Source of the DNA: Pseudosporangium ferrugineum
Lineage (GTDB): Bacteria; Actinomycetota; Actinomycetes; Mycobacteriales; Micromonosporaceae
DNA: 39,420 nt
Assembly: GCF_003002065.1 (NCBI RefSeq)
Contig: NZ_PVZG01000036.1
Span: forward strand, 1 to 39,420
Reading direction: 5' to 3'
Part shown: positions 14,843 to 22,772 of the stretch, piece after piece
Numbering within the stretch: the first letter of the stretch is position 1
Layout of the letters: each line of letters opens with the position of its first letter
Program-made: the position numbers and the translations under genes
Notes under the pieces: model-generated
What the model saw: only the letters and a program-made list of their open reading frames with translations
Database searches by the model: none
Told to the model about the DNA's origin: nothing

Positions 14843-14970
14843 GTAGAGGAAAACGCTACGGCGCCCGGTACGGAGATCGGGCCTTCGTGCGGCGATTCCG
14901 CGCTTTGATCATTACGCAGCGACCGACCGGATTAGCCCGGAAGAGTGACCGCCTCTGGCAGGATGGCCGG

Positions 14971-15465
14971 ATGCCCGCCGACCCGCCCTGGTTCCTGTCC
15001 GCCTGGGCGGGAGTGCTCGACCGGCCGCAGCTCGTCGACGAGGCCCTCGACCGCGAAGACGAGTACGCGGGAGTCGCCCTTCTCGCCCTGGTCCTCGGCC
15101 ACCCCGACCCGGCCGTCGCCCCGCCCCGGATCCGGCGCGCGCTGGCCGCCCGCAACCCGCAGACCCGCGCGAACGCGCTGCAATCCCTCGGCCATCAAGC
15201 CCGCCTGCACGGCGTCGTGGACGCGGCATCGATCCTGGCCCTGCGCCGGGCCCTGCGCGACGACACGGTGGTGGGCCGCGGCCCGTACCGGATCCGCGGC
15301 TACGCCGATACGGCCGCCGACGACATCGGGAGCTTCGCGCGGCGCCGCGAGCTACCCCGCTGGTTCCGGCGCCGCTTCCCAGGACCCGTTCTCCAGATAG
15401 AGAGACGTGCCGGCGGCCCTGGCCCGGACGGCGGCGGCGACGCGTCTGGCCAGCAACCCGGATAG
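14971..15465 (+). CDS. HEAT-repeat-like hypothetical protein
   Basis: A 164-residue soluble protein with helix-turn-helix pairs typical of HEAT-like repeats (LVDEALDREDEYAGVALLAL, PRIRRALAARNPQTRANALQ, ASILALRRALRDD). It has no signal peptide or membrane segment. The ATG was chosen over longer frames because coding character starts there and GCAGGATGG lies just upstream. Its last 114 bases overlap the 3' end of the convergent NUDIX gene, so the true C-terminus may be shorter in function than in sequence. Role unknown. Confidence 0.6.
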   Translation: MPADPPWFLSAWAGVLDRPQLVDEALDREDEYAGVALLALVLGHPDPAVAPPRIRRALAARNPQTRANALQSLGHQARLHGVVDAASILALRRALRDDTVVGRGPYRIRGYADTAADDIGSFARRRELPRWFRRRFPGPVLQIERRAGGPGPDGGGDASGQQPG

Positions 15466-15844
15466 GCGGGCACCTGCCTCGTCCTCGGTGCACCACGCCC
15501 AGCCGCGCAACTCGTCGGCGGGCAGGCTGATCCGGGCGACCTGATCGGCGGTGAGCACCCCGCCGTCGAAAACCAGCATCAGCCCCTCGGTGCGCCCCGG
15601 CCGCGGCGGCACCCAGTCGGTCACCAGCAGCCGGCCCGGCCGTACCGTCAGACCGAGCTCTTCGCGCACCTCGCGCACGGCTGCCGCGTACGGGGACTCG
15701 TCGGCCTCGACGGAACCGCCCGGGATCTCCCAATCGGGTTTGTGACGCCGGCTCGACCAGCAGCACCCGGCCACGCCCGTCGGAGAACAGCACCGCGGCG
15801 GCCATCCGCTTCCGGGGCAGCCCGGCGGTGAAATCATCGGTCAC
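15352..15844 (-). pseudogene. NUDIX hydrolase with a frameshift
   Basis: Two frames together encode one NUDIX protein. The N-terminus (MTDDFTAGLPRKRMAAAVLF, then SDGRGRVLLVEP) starts at 15844. The NUDIX box and the rest (HKPDWEIPGGSVEADES, AAAVREVREELGL) lie in the next frame. Removing one base near 15745 joins them as LLVEPAHKPDWEIPGG, the expected family sequence. The box matches G-x5-E-x7-REVxEExGL, so the fold and catalytic glutamates are intact apart from the shift. It ends in LYLENGSWEAAPEPAG. It is either a recent pseudogene or a one-base sequencing error; the intact codon pattern on both sides favours a very recent event or an error. Confidence 0.8.
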
Positions 15845-15904
15845 GGGCGCGACGGTAACCCGGCGGCCCGCATCTCCGCCGGAGACGCGGGCCGGGCCGG
15901 TTCG

Positions 15905-16417
15905 TCAGTTGCCCCAGAAGATGTAGTTCGCGTTGTAGGGCACGCTGGCCTTCTCGCCGTCGGTGCACGGCGTCGCCGGCGGAAGGCCGCCGAAGGTGTT
16001 CATCCGCTGGATGTAGGTCACCGTGCTGAGCATCCCCTGTCCCGAATGCGACTTCACCTCGAGCAGCAGCTCCGGGATCGCGCCCGGCACCGGCGACGCG
16101 TTCAGCTTCGCGGCGGTCACCGCGGAACCGTCCGACTCGGACTGCCAGGTCGGCCCGCCGAAGTGATGGATCTTCCGGTTCGCCCCGTCGAACAGGTTCG
16201 CCTCCGGCACCGACGGATCGGCGAACTTGCCGCCCACGCAGGTGTAATTCTGGGTGCCCTGCCCGACCACGAACGAGCCGATTATCTTCAGCCCGGCCGG
16301 CGGCTGCAGCCCGGTCGGCGCCTCGGCGGCGGACGCCTGATAGGTGACCCCGCCGATGGCGGCGACAACCGCCGCGGCGGCGGTGGCGATGACGGCTTTG
16401 CGCTTGAGCGTACGCAT
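15905..16417 (-). CDS. Secreted DUF3455-like protein
   Basis: A 170-residue exported protein. MRTLKRKAVIATAAAAVVAA forms the signal peptide with cleavage near ASAAEAPTG. The mature domain matches the DUF3455 pattern: PPAGLKIIGSFVVGQGTQNY, TCVGGKF, HHFGGPTWQSESDGSAVTA, LLEVKSHSGQGMLSTVTYIQ, RMNTFGGLPPATPC and a final strand with IFWGN. The cysteine pair (TCVGG and TPCTDG) is conserved in the family. GGGGAG precedes the ATG. The function of the family is not known; such proteins are common in actinobacterial and fungal secretomes. Confidence 0.85.
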   Translation of the reverse strand: MRTLKRKAVIATAAAAVVAAIGGVTYQASAAEAPTGLQPPAGLKIIGSFVVGQGTQNYTCVGGKFADPSVPEANLFDGANRKIHHFGGPTWQSESDGSAVTAAKLNASPVPGAIPELLLEVKSHSGQGMLSTVTYIQRMNTFGGLPPATPCTDGEKASVPYNANYIFWGN

Positions 16418-16522
16418 GACTACTCCCCAATCGAACGGAACACGGACGCCGACGGGTACGCGCCCCGGCCCGCAGCTGATCGACACGCAGCGGAAAGGTG
16501 CCCGTTGGGGCAGAACACAGCG

Positions 16523-17311
16523 TCACAACGGAAGCCGATGCCACATCCACGCCTCAGCCGCGTCGGCAAGCTCCCCGAGATGCGGCGCCCCCGACCCGCG
16601 ATGCCTCTCCCGCAGCAACCCGGCCCGCGCGACCGCGAACGCATCGAGCGCCCCGGCCGGCGCGGAGGCCCAGGCAGACACCGATCCCGTCCAGGCCTCG
16701 GCCCGCTCCGGCGAATGCCCGGCCCGCACCAGCCGCACCACCATGAGCGCCGTGTCGATCCACGCGGCCCCCCGGCACGGCGCGGACCAGTCGACCACCG
16801 CCACCCCCGCCGCGTGCACCAGGAAATTACGCGCAGTGACATCGGTATGCGCCAGCGTGTCACCATCAACAACCTCCGGATCGACCCACCCGGCCCACCG
16901 CACGGCGGCCGGCCGCACGTCCACGGCCGGCGCGGGCGCGGACGCCAACCCGCTCAAGACGCCGGCGACCCGGGCAAGGTCGGCGGAACCGGGCGCCAGA
17001 TCCGGATGCCGGCCCGCCACCCGCTCGAAGCCCAGCAGCAACCACCCGCCCCGCTCGACCACCCACCGCAGCCGCGGCGCGACGCCGGGCAGATACGGAT
17101 TGAGGCGCGCCTCGTTGCGGTGCATCCAGGCAAGGGGATTCGAGCTGCGAATCCCCTTACAGAAGTGCGCCCCCGTCGCGGTGTGCAGCACCGCGACAAG
17201 CTCGGAGACGGCCCCCGTCGCCACCGGCTCGGCACACCGGACCGGTCCGGTGCGCTCCTCCACCGCACCACGGACGGCCGGCGGCAACTCCCACCAGCGG
17301 CGACGGGCCAC
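16523..17311 (-). CDS. Aminoglycoside phosphotransferase-like kinase (APH family)
   Basis: A 262-residue protein kinase-like enzyme. It contains the APH catalytic loop LAHTDVTARNFLVH (HxDxxxxN) at about 153-166, followed by VAVVDWSAPCRG (the metal-binding Asp of the DFG-equivalent), then WIDTALMVVRLVRAGHSPER. The N-lobe is present but weak (FCKGIRSSN carries the probable ATP-binding Lys; LLLGFERVAGRHPDLAPG is the hinge). It is the downstream gene of an SDR-APH pair with a 23-bp gap. The GTG start has AGGAG. Such chromosomal APH-like proteins act on many small metabolites, so antibiotic resistance should not be assumed. Confidence 0.82.
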   Translation of the reverse strand: MARRRWWELPPAVRGAVEERTGPVRCAEPVATGAVSELVAVLHTATGAHFCKGIRSSNPLAWMHRNEARLNPYLPGVAPRLRWVVERGGWLLLGFERVAGRHPDLAPGSADLARVAGVLSGLASAPAPAVDVRPAAVRWAGWVDPEVVDGDTLAHTDVTARNFLVHAAGVAVVDWSAPCRGAAWIDTALMVVRLVRAGHSPERAEAWTGSVSAWASAPAGALDAFAVARAGLLRERHRGSGAPHLGELADAAEAWMWHRLPL

Positions 17312-17334
17312 GTCTCACGCTCCTGGGCTGGTCG

Positions 17335-18111
17335 TCAGATGGTCTGCTGGGTGGGGAGGATGGTGATCTCGGTCAGGTTGACGTGCTTGGGTACGGCCGC
17401 CATGAACGCGACGGTTTCGGCGATGTCGGCGGACTGGAGGACGTCGATCTGCTTGATGAGGTCGGCCATCAGGGTGCTGGCGTCGGGGTCGGTGACGTGG
17501 TTCGGGAGTTCGGTGTCGACCATGCCGGGTTCGACGGACGCGACGCGGATGTTCTTGCGGCCGAGTTCGGTGCGCAGGAGGCGGACCAGGTGGCTCAGGT
17601 ACGCCTTCGTGCCGGAGTAGACCTGGAACTTCTCGAGGACGCGGGTGGCCGCGATCGAGGAGGTCACGATCAGGTCGGCGCTGCGGCCGGCGGCGGCCCC
17701 GGTCTCGAGGTCGGCGACGAACGTTTCGATGGTGTACATGACGCCCTTGATGTTCAGGTCGATCTGGGTTTCCCAGTCGCTGACCTGGAGGTCGCCGATG
17801 GCCGAGATGAGCTGGACGCCGGCGTTGGCGAAGACCAGGTCCACCGTGCCGAAGCGGTCGTGGACGGCGGTCGCCGCGCGGGCCAGGGCCTCGCGGTCGG
17901 TGACGTCGGTCGGTACGGCCAGCGCGTTGCCGCCGCGCTCGGTGATGCGGGCGACGGCCGCGGCGAGGCGGTCGGCGCGCCGGGCGAGCAGGGCGACGTC
18001 GGCGCCGAGGGCGGCCAGGCGTTCCGCGGTGGCCTCGCCGATGCCGCTGGAAGCGCCGGTGACGACAGCGACCCGGCCGGTCAGGGGAGTTCCGCCAAGA
18101 ACCGTGGACAT
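17335..18111 (-). CDS. Short-chain dehydrogenase/reductase (SDR)
   Basis: A 258-residue classical SDR. It shows VVTGASSGIGEATAERL (cofactor-binding TGxxxGIG) near residue 17, ARRADRL after strand two, which favours NADP(H), NAGVQ at 96-100, the catalytic Ser in IVTSSIAATRV (about 151), and YSGTKAYLSH with Tyr165 and Lys169. VEPGMVDTELPNH follows the active site. It is the clpR/YdfG-like length and fold; the substrate cannot be predicted. GAGAGGAAGG precedes the ATG. It is co-directional with the APH-like gene and divergent from the LD-carboxypeptidase gene, with a 189-bp shared control region. Confidence 0.92.
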   Translation of the reverse strand: MSTVLGGTPLTGRVAVVTGASSGIGEATAERLAALGADVALLARRADRLAAAVARITERGGNALAVPTDVTDREALARAATAVHDRFGTVDLVFANAGVQLISAIGDLQVSDWETQIDLNIKGVMYTIETFVADLETGAAAGRSADLIVTSSIAATRVLEKFQVYSGTKAYLSHLVRLLRTELGRKNIRVASVEPGMVDTELPNHVTDPDASTLMADLIKQIDVLQSADIAETVAFMAAVPKHVNLTEITILPTQQTI

Positions 18112-18300
18112 GTGCTTTACCTTCCTCTCCAGTGGCTTACCTCATCGAGCTTCGGCGACCGCCGGGGCCGGAACCAGGTCGCGACTTCCCTGGGTGCGGT
18201 GCACCCCCCTTGGTGCGGGCGCCCCTACCTGGTGGGCGCTTCGGACACATGGCACGCGGGCGGCTTGACGGTGCGGAAACGGGCCGCCGACTATGGGCCG

Positions 18301-19365
18301 GTGAGTGCTGAGCGACGAAACAGGAAGAGCGACTCCGGGCTGTCCCGGCGGGGGTTGCTGCGCGCCGGGGCTGCCCTGGCCGGAGGAACGGCGGTCGGTG
18401 CGGCCGCACTCGGGTCGCCCGCGGAGGCCAAGGGCAAGGTGCTCAAGGCACCCAAGCTGAAGGCCGGTGACACCGTACGGGTGGTCGCTCCCGCGTACCC
18501 GGGCGACAGCAGGCTGGTCCGCGGCCAGGAGATTCTCGAGGGGATGGGCCTGGTCGTCGAGTACGGCGAGCACGTCTACGACACCGCGGGCTATCTCGCC
18601 GGCACGGACGAGAACCGGCTGGCCGACCTCAACGCCGCCTTCCGCGACCCGAAGGTGCGAGCCATCATCGGCGCCCGCGGCGGGTACGGCAGCCAGCGCA
18701 TCGTCGACGGGCTCGACATCGCGGCGGTGCGCAAGGACCCGAAGGTGTTCTTCGGCTTCAGCGACCTGACCGTCATCCACAGCCGGCTGTGGCGCGCGGC
18801 GCGGCTGGTCAGCTTCTACGGGCCGCTGGCCACGTGGACGGACACGCGTACCGGGCCGGAGTCGGTGGCGTCGATGAAGGCCGCGCTGATGAGCACCGAC
18901 GACATCGTCATCACCCGGGACGCGACCGAGCCCAGCTCGGCGGTGCGGATCGCCGGCTCGAAGGGTTCGGTGGCGCGGGGACCGCTGGTCGGCGGCAACC
19001 TCACGATGATCGACATGGACACCGACACGGACAGCTTCCCGAAGCTGGACGGGGCGATCTTCCTGTTCGAGGACACCGGCGAGGCGCCGTACAGCTATGA
19101 CCGGATGCTCACCCACCTGCGCCGCAGCGGGGCGCTGGAGAAGATCGCGGGCGTCGCGGTCGGGCAGTTCACCGGCGCGGACGTGGCGCCGGGCGCGCCG
19201 ACCGCCGCGCAGGTGGTGACCGAGCGGCTCAAGGATCTGGGCGTGCCGGTGCTCGGCGGCCTGCGGATCGGGCACGGCACCGGGCAGCTCACGGTGCCGA
19301 TCGGCGCGAACGCGGTCATCGACGTCGAAGCCGGCACCCTGACCGTGGAGGCCGGCGTCCGCTGA
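18301..19365 (+). CDS. Tat-exported LD-carboxypeptidase (peptidase family S66)
   Basis: A 354-residue exported peptidase. The N-terminus has a Tat signal (LSRRGLLRAGAALAGGTAVG). The mature enzyme starts near LKAPKLKAGDTVRVVAPAYP and has the S66 signatures: IIGARGGYGSQRIVDGLD, FFGFSDLTVIH with the nucleophile Ser at about 154, IFLFEDTGEAPY with the catalytic Glu, and GLRIGHGTGQLTVPIG with the catalytic His. It should cleave the L,D bond (meso-diaminopimelate to D-Ala) in peptidoglycan tetrapeptides outside the membrane, whereas most LdcA are cytoplasmic. GTG at 18271 is an alternative start that adds ten residues. Its 3' end is followed by tandem copies of its last codons. Confidence 0.9.
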   Translation: MSAERRNRKSDSGLSRRGLLRAGAALAGGTAVGAAALGSPAEAKGKVLKAPKLKAGDTVRVVAPAYPGDSRLVRGQEILEGMGLVVEYGEHVYDTAGYLAGTDENRLADLNAAFRDPKVRAIIGARGGYGSQRIVDGLDIAAVRKDPKVFFGFSDLTVIHSRLWRAARLVSFYGPLATWTDTRTGPESVASMKAALMSTDDIVITRDATEPSSAVRIAGSKGSVARGPLVGGNLTMIDMDTDTDSFPKLDGAIFLFEDTGEAPYSYDRMLTHLRRSGALEKIAGVAVGQFTGADVAPGAPTAAQVVTERLKDLGVPVLGGLRIGHGTGQLTVPIGANAVIDVEAGTLTVEAGVR

Positions 19366-19442
19366 GGCGCCATGGAGGCCGGCGTCCGCTGAGGCCGTGG
19401 AGGTCGGCGTCTGCTGAGGCGGCGAGGCGGCGTCCGCTGAGG
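19345..19442 (+). repeat. Tandem repeats of the gene's stop-codon region
   Basis: The last codons of the LD-carboxypeptidase gene with its stop (consensus GTGGAGGCCGGCGTCCGCTG followed by AGG) are repeated about four times in tandem: 19347-19369, 19372-19394, 19397-19419 and a shorter one at 19421-19442, with units of 24-25 bp. The copies decay with distance. This looks like slippage or unequal crossing-over at the 3' end; the extra copies lie after the stop and are not translated. Confidence 0.8.
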
Positions 19443-19455
19443 ACGGAGACACGGA

Positions 19456-19492
19456 GGGCCCGCATCCCGCGGAGAGCGCGGGATGCGGGCCC
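19456..19492. terminator. Bidirectional terminator hairpin (perfect 16-bp stem)
   Basis: GGGCCCGCATCCCGCG (19456-19471) and its exact reverse complement (19477-19492) enclose a 5-base loop. It lies between two converging genes: the LD-carboxypeptidase ending at 19365 and the surface protein ending at 19503. There is no U-run, as is common for actinobacterial terminators, but the position and stem strength fit a bidirectional terminator. Confidence 0.8.
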
Positions 19493-19502
19493 GGTGCCGT
19501 TG

Positions 19503-20114
19503 TCAGCTGTGCTTACGCCGGCGGATGGTGCGGCGGGTGACGATGGTGCTACCCGCGAGGGCCAGAACGCCCAGGCCCGCGATCGCCAGCCAGGTGCCGT
19601 TCGGCTGGGCCGGCGTGCCGGTCGCGGAGACCGGGTTGCCGACCGGGCCGGCGGTCGTGCCGGCCGTGTAGGAGGCGCGCCGGATGTTCCAGCCGCCGCC
19701 CTTCTTCTTGTCGATCACGTAGATCGCGGCGGAAGCGCTCTTGCGCGACGACTTCCCCTTGGCCGTGATGATCAGGATGCCGGCCTGGAACGTCTTCACG
19801 TTGTACGTGAACTTGCCGTTGCGGTCCGCCCGCAGCACGGCCGTCTTGACCGTCTTGTAGCGGTGCGAACCCTTCTTGCGGAACGTGACCGTGATGGTCA
19901 CCTTCTCCTTGCCGGCGTACTTGCGGCCGGTGGCCCGTACGCTCACGCCCTTCTTGACCACGCCCTTGTTGACCACCAGCGACGGCGGCGGCGGCGGGTA
20001 GTGGCCGCCCGGGGTGGCCGACGCCGCGGTGGCGGTGAAGGCCGTGAGCCCCAGGGTCATCGCCATCGCGGCGAAGACCGAGGTCAGAAAAGCGATAGCC
20101 CGACTGCGGCTCAT
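19503..20114 (-). CDS. Secreted surface protein with C-terminal membrane anchor
   Basis: A 203-residue exported protein. A signal peptide (MSRSRAIAFLTSVFAAMAMT, cleavage near TAASATPGG) precedes a Lys-rich beta domain of about 100 residues (VVKKGVSVRATGRKYAGKEK, VTITVTFRKKG, GKFTYNVKT, AGILIITAKGKSS), which looks like an Ig-like domain. A linker and a C-terminal anchor follow: SATGTP, a helix (WLAIAGLGVLALAGSTIV) and the basic tail RRTIRRRKHS. The layout mirrors the LPVTG protein at 3066, but the box is VSATG, so the sortase motif is degenerate or belongs to another sortase class. It is divergent from the tyrosine kinase gene. GAAGAGG precedes the ATG. Confidence 0.8.
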   Translation of the reverse strand: MSRSRAIAFLTSVFAAMAMTLGLTAFTATAASATPGGHYPPPPPSLVVNKGVVKKGVSVRATGRKYAGKEKVTITVTFRKKGSHRYKTVKTAVLRADRNGKFTYNVKTFQAGILIITAKGKSSRKSASAAIYVIDKKKGGGWNIRRASYTAGTTAGPVGNPVSATGTPAQPNGTWLAIAGLGVLALAGSTIVTRRTIRRRKHS

Positions 20115-20565
20115 AGCTGCCTCTTCCAGATGTGTGATTGCCCTCGAGGTACAACGGGTCAGGGCCCGTACTCGTTGCGATGCGGGTGCACCGGTTTGCT
20201 CGCGGGAGGCCGGTGCGGGCGCCACCTCCCCTCGCCGTCGATGCGGGCGGAAGCTCCTCCGAATTGATTCGTGCATCCGGAGGAAGCGTGAATGACGCAT
20301 TGTCCGCGGACGATGGCCGGATTCCGCCGTGGCGGGCCCTGCGGTATTCATGAGTCCCCTTCCGGGTGAATCTCGGAAATCGCCGGAGTTTGTGCTCGCC
20401 GAACCATCATCGGAAGCGCTATGCGCCGTTAACCGTGGTGAGCCGCGCTGCGCACGCGGGCTCGTACGGGACAACGCACGACCCACGACTACAAACATGC
20501 GCATTTCGGGCCGTTGACGGTGACCGAATGGCGGATACCGGGACACAAATAGAGGAGGCAACTCG
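20115..20565. other. Divergent control region upstream of the surface protein and kinase genes
   Basis: A 451-bp gap without coding character, A/T-richer than its surroundings between about 20260 and 20560. It holds the promoters of two divergent genes. An inverted repeat TCCTCCG (20255) and CGGAGGA (20278) spans 30 bp, and GAATGACGCA near 20291 recurs in the leader of the surface-protein cluster (complement near 14266-14275). The kinase ribosome-binding site AGAGGAGG is at about 20551. No riboswitch consensus was recognised. Confidence 0.5.
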
Positions 20566-22161
20566 ATGGACCTGCGCGATTACCTGCGCGCCGTCCGGAA
20601 GCGATGGTGGCTGGTCGCAGGAGCAATCGCGGTGTCGGTCGGCGTGGCGATCGCCGTCACCCTCCTCACCCCGCCGAGGTACGCCGCCTCCGTCACGTTC
20701 TTCGTGAGCACCCGCGGCACCGAGGTGACGCAGGCGTTCCAGGGCGGGCAGTTCGCCCAGCAGCGGGTGAAGTCGTACGTGGACGTGCTCACGAGCAACC
20801 GGCTCGCGCAGGCGGTGGCGGTGTCGGAGCCCCCCGGCCTGACCGCCGAGGAGATCCAGGACGAGATCACCGCGCAGGTCGTCCCCGACACCGTCCTGGT
20901 GCAGGCCACGGTCACGGACACCGACCGGGCGCGGGCCCTGCGGCTGGCCCAGCGCCTCGCGGTCCAGTTCCCCGAGCTGATCAGCAAGCTGGAGACGCCG
21001 CCCGGATCGAAGACGCCGACTGTGGGCGTACAGATCATCGCGGAGCCGAAGCTGGCGGAGGCGCCCGTCTCACCTCAGCCCGTACGCAACATCGGTCTTG
21101 CCGTTGCCCTGGGTCTGATCATCGGGGTGGGCGCGGCGGCGCTGCGGGAATCGCTGGACAGCACCATCCGCACGCCGGACACGTTGCACGAGGCCGCGTC
21201 GGCGCCGGTGCTCAGCACGATCCCGTTCGACCGCAAGGCGGAGAAGTCGCCGCTGATCACCGAGGGCAGCGCGCAGTCGACCCGGGCCGAGGCGATGCGC
21301 CAGCTGCGCACCAACCTCCAGTTCGTCAACGTGGACCGGCCGCTGCGCAGCCTCGTGGTCAGCAGCGCCCTGCCGGGTGAGGGCAAGTCGACGACCGTCT
21401 GCAACCTCGGCATCGCGTTCGCGGAGGCCGGCAAGCGGGTCATCATCATCGACGCCGACCTGCGGCGCCCGCGCATCGCCGAGTACCTGGGCCTGGAGGG
21501 CGCGGTCGGCCTCACCAACGTGCTCGCCGGGCAGGCCAACGTCCGCGACGTGGTGCAGCCGTGGGGCAAGAGCGGCCTGTGGGTGCTGCCCAGCGGCTAC
21601 ATCCCGCCGAACCCCAGCGAACTGCTCGGCTCCGGCAACATGGCGGACCTGCTCACCGCGCTGGGCACGGCGTTCGACGTGATCATCATCGACACCCCGC
21701 CGCTGCTGCCGGTCACCGACGCCGCGGTGATGTCCACGATCGCCGACGGCTGCCTGCTGGTGTCGCGCCACGCGAAGACCACGGTGTCGCAGGCCCAGAC
21801 CGCGTCCGCCGCGCTGGCCAGCGTCAGCGCCAAGCTGCACGGCTGCGTCCTGAACATGGTGCCGGCCAAGAGCGCGGGCTCGTACGCGTACTACAGCTAC
21901 ACCACCACGACCGACGAGTCGGCGCCGGCCGAGCCGGTCGTCCCGCCGCGCCCCCGCGTCGAGAAGCCCGCCGCCGGTCCGCTGCCGCTCTCGCCGTTCC
22001 GCCCCGACCAGGTCCAGGCGGCGGCGCCGCGCACCGAGCCGCGGTCCGCGCGCCGGGCCCGGCTCGCCGACACGCCGACGACCGACCTGAGCGTCTACCG
22101 CAAGACGCCCGAGGGCCGCTACGAGGGCACGGCGCCGGTGCCCGGCGTCAGACGGCAGTGA
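20566..22161 (+). CDS. Wzc-like polysaccharide co-polymerase / BY-type tyrosine autokinase
   Basis: A 531-residue inner-membrane protein with fused Wzz and BY-kinase parts. Helix one (WWLVAGAIAVSVGVAIAVTL) and helix two (IGLAVALGLIIGVGAAAL, about 176-193) flank an extracytoplasmic Wzz domain. The kinase has Walker A (LPGEGKSTTVCNLG, about 269-282), Walker A' (IIIDADLRRPR, about 293-303) and Walker B (DVIIIDTPPLLPV, about 371-383). A tyrosine cluster (SYAYYSY, about 439-445) follows the catalytic domain, and a Pro-rich tail closes the protein. Family members control the length and export of exopolysaccharide by cycles of tyrosine phosphorylation. It is followed by a convergent tyrosine phosphatase gene and then by glycan genes. 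Confidence 0.93.
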   Translation: MDLRDYLRAVRKRWWLVAGAIAVSVGVAIAVTLLTPPRYAASVTFFVSTRGTEVTQAFQGGQFAQQRVKSYVDVLTSNRLAQAVAVSEPPGLTAEEIQDEITAQVVPDTVLVQATVTDTDRARALRLAQRLAVQFPELISKLETPPGSKTPTVGVQIIAEPKLAEAPVSPQPVRNIGLAVALGLIIGVGAAALRESLDSTIRTPDTLHEAASAPVLSTIPFDRKAEKSPLITEGSAQSTRAEAMRQLRTNLQFVNVDRPLRSLVVSSALPGEGKSTTVCNLGIAFAEAGKRVIIIDADLRRPRIAEYLGLEGAVGLTNVLAGQANVRDVVQPWGKSGLWVLPSGYIPPNPSELLGSGNMADLLTALGTAFDVIIIDTPPLLPVTDAAVMSTIADGCLLVSRHAKTTVSQAQTASAALASVSAKLHGCVLNMVPAKSAGSYAYYSYTTTTDESAPAEPVVPPRPRVEKPAAGPLPLSPFRPDQVQAAAPRTEPRSARRARLADTPTTDLSVYRKTPEGRYEGTAPVPGVRRQ

Positions 22162-22708
22162 TGGCGCCGACCACCGACCGCAGCGACGCCCACACGTCCT
22201 CGGCGCAGGCCCGGAAGGCCTCGATCGGCTGGTTGACCGGGTCGGGCAGGTCGTCCTGCCCGGCCGGCACCGGGGGAGCGAGGTGCCGGGTGGCGTTGAC
22301 CTCGGCGACCAGCCGGTGCATCCGCGCGGCGGCCGGACCGGACGTGACCGGCGGCACGGCGGCGGCGAACCGGGCGAACTGCCGCAGGGTGAAGGCCTTC
22401 CGGACGGCGCCGGGTGCGAGCGTCAGGCAGGCCGCCCGCTGGTCGCCCTCCGCGGTCAGCACCAGGTCGGCGTCGCGCAGGATCGCGGCGGTCACCGTAC
22501 GGGAGACGAAGCCGCCCGCGTCGACGCCGCATTCGGCCAGCACCTCGGCGCTGCCCCGATGCATGCCGGAGCCGTCGTACGCGCGGGTGCCCGCACTGGC
22601 AGTGACGATCGCCGCCGCCTCCGGCCCGAAGGCGTCGTCGAAGGCCCGGCGGGCGAGCCGCTCGGCCAGCGGTGAACGGCACAGATTCGCGTGGCACACG
22701 AAAAGCAT
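22148..22708 (-). CDS. Low-molecular-weight protein-tyrosine phosphatase
   Basis: A 186-residue cytoplasmic phosphatase. The active-site loop VCHANLCRSPLAERLARR is at the extreme N-terminus (Cys5, Arg11, Ser12: C-x5-R-S). ASAGTRAYDGSGMH is the conserved SAGT stretch, and DADLVLTAEGDQRAA matches the usual DLVLTM segment. The general-acid Asp is in DLPDPVNQP near residue 150. It should dephosphorylate the neighbouring Wzc-like kinase (Wzb role). Unusually it is on the opposite strand, tail to tail with the kinase and overlapping it by 14 bp. The ribosome-binding site is weak; longer starts would put the active site far from the N-terminus, unlike the family. Confidence 0.9.
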   Translation of the reverse strand: MLFVCHANLCRSPLAERLARRAFDDAFGPEAAAIVTASAGTRAYDGSGMHRGSAEVLAECGVDAGGFVSRTVTAAILRDADLVLTAEGDQRAACLTLAPGAVRKAFTLRQFARFAAAVPPVTSGPAAARMHRLVAEVNATRHLAPPVPAGQDDLPDPVNQPIEAFRACAEDVWASLRSVVGAITAV

Positions 22709-22772
22709 TCCGAATCGATCGTCCGGCAACGGCTGTCCCTCCTGAAGAGCACTCCGGAAAGGATGCACCACG

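Larger units (their letters stand above)
14172..14970. other. Gene-free, inverted-repeat-rich region (about 800 bp)
   Basis: No reading frame here has coding character on either strand. The part nearest the surface cluster (14173-14277) has four GGAATG-type boxes: two direct (14173, 14209) and two inverted (14227, 14271). At 14311-14324 is TAACCCGTCCGGGG, which also occurs at 11301-11314. Between 14461 and 14651 the word GGGTCCTCG occurs twice and its complement CGAGGACCC twice, forming nested hairpins. Another hairpin lies at 14808-14842. The region presumably holds the cluster's promoter and the promoter of the HEAT-like gene. I see no convincing tRNA or known riboswitch. Confidence 0.6.

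Noticed and set aside
16523..17311. Antibiotic-resistance gene (aminoglycoside phosphotransferase)
   Set aside because: Only the generic APH fold motifs are visible; chromosomal actinobacterial members act on diverse metabolites and no resistance-specific signature can be read.
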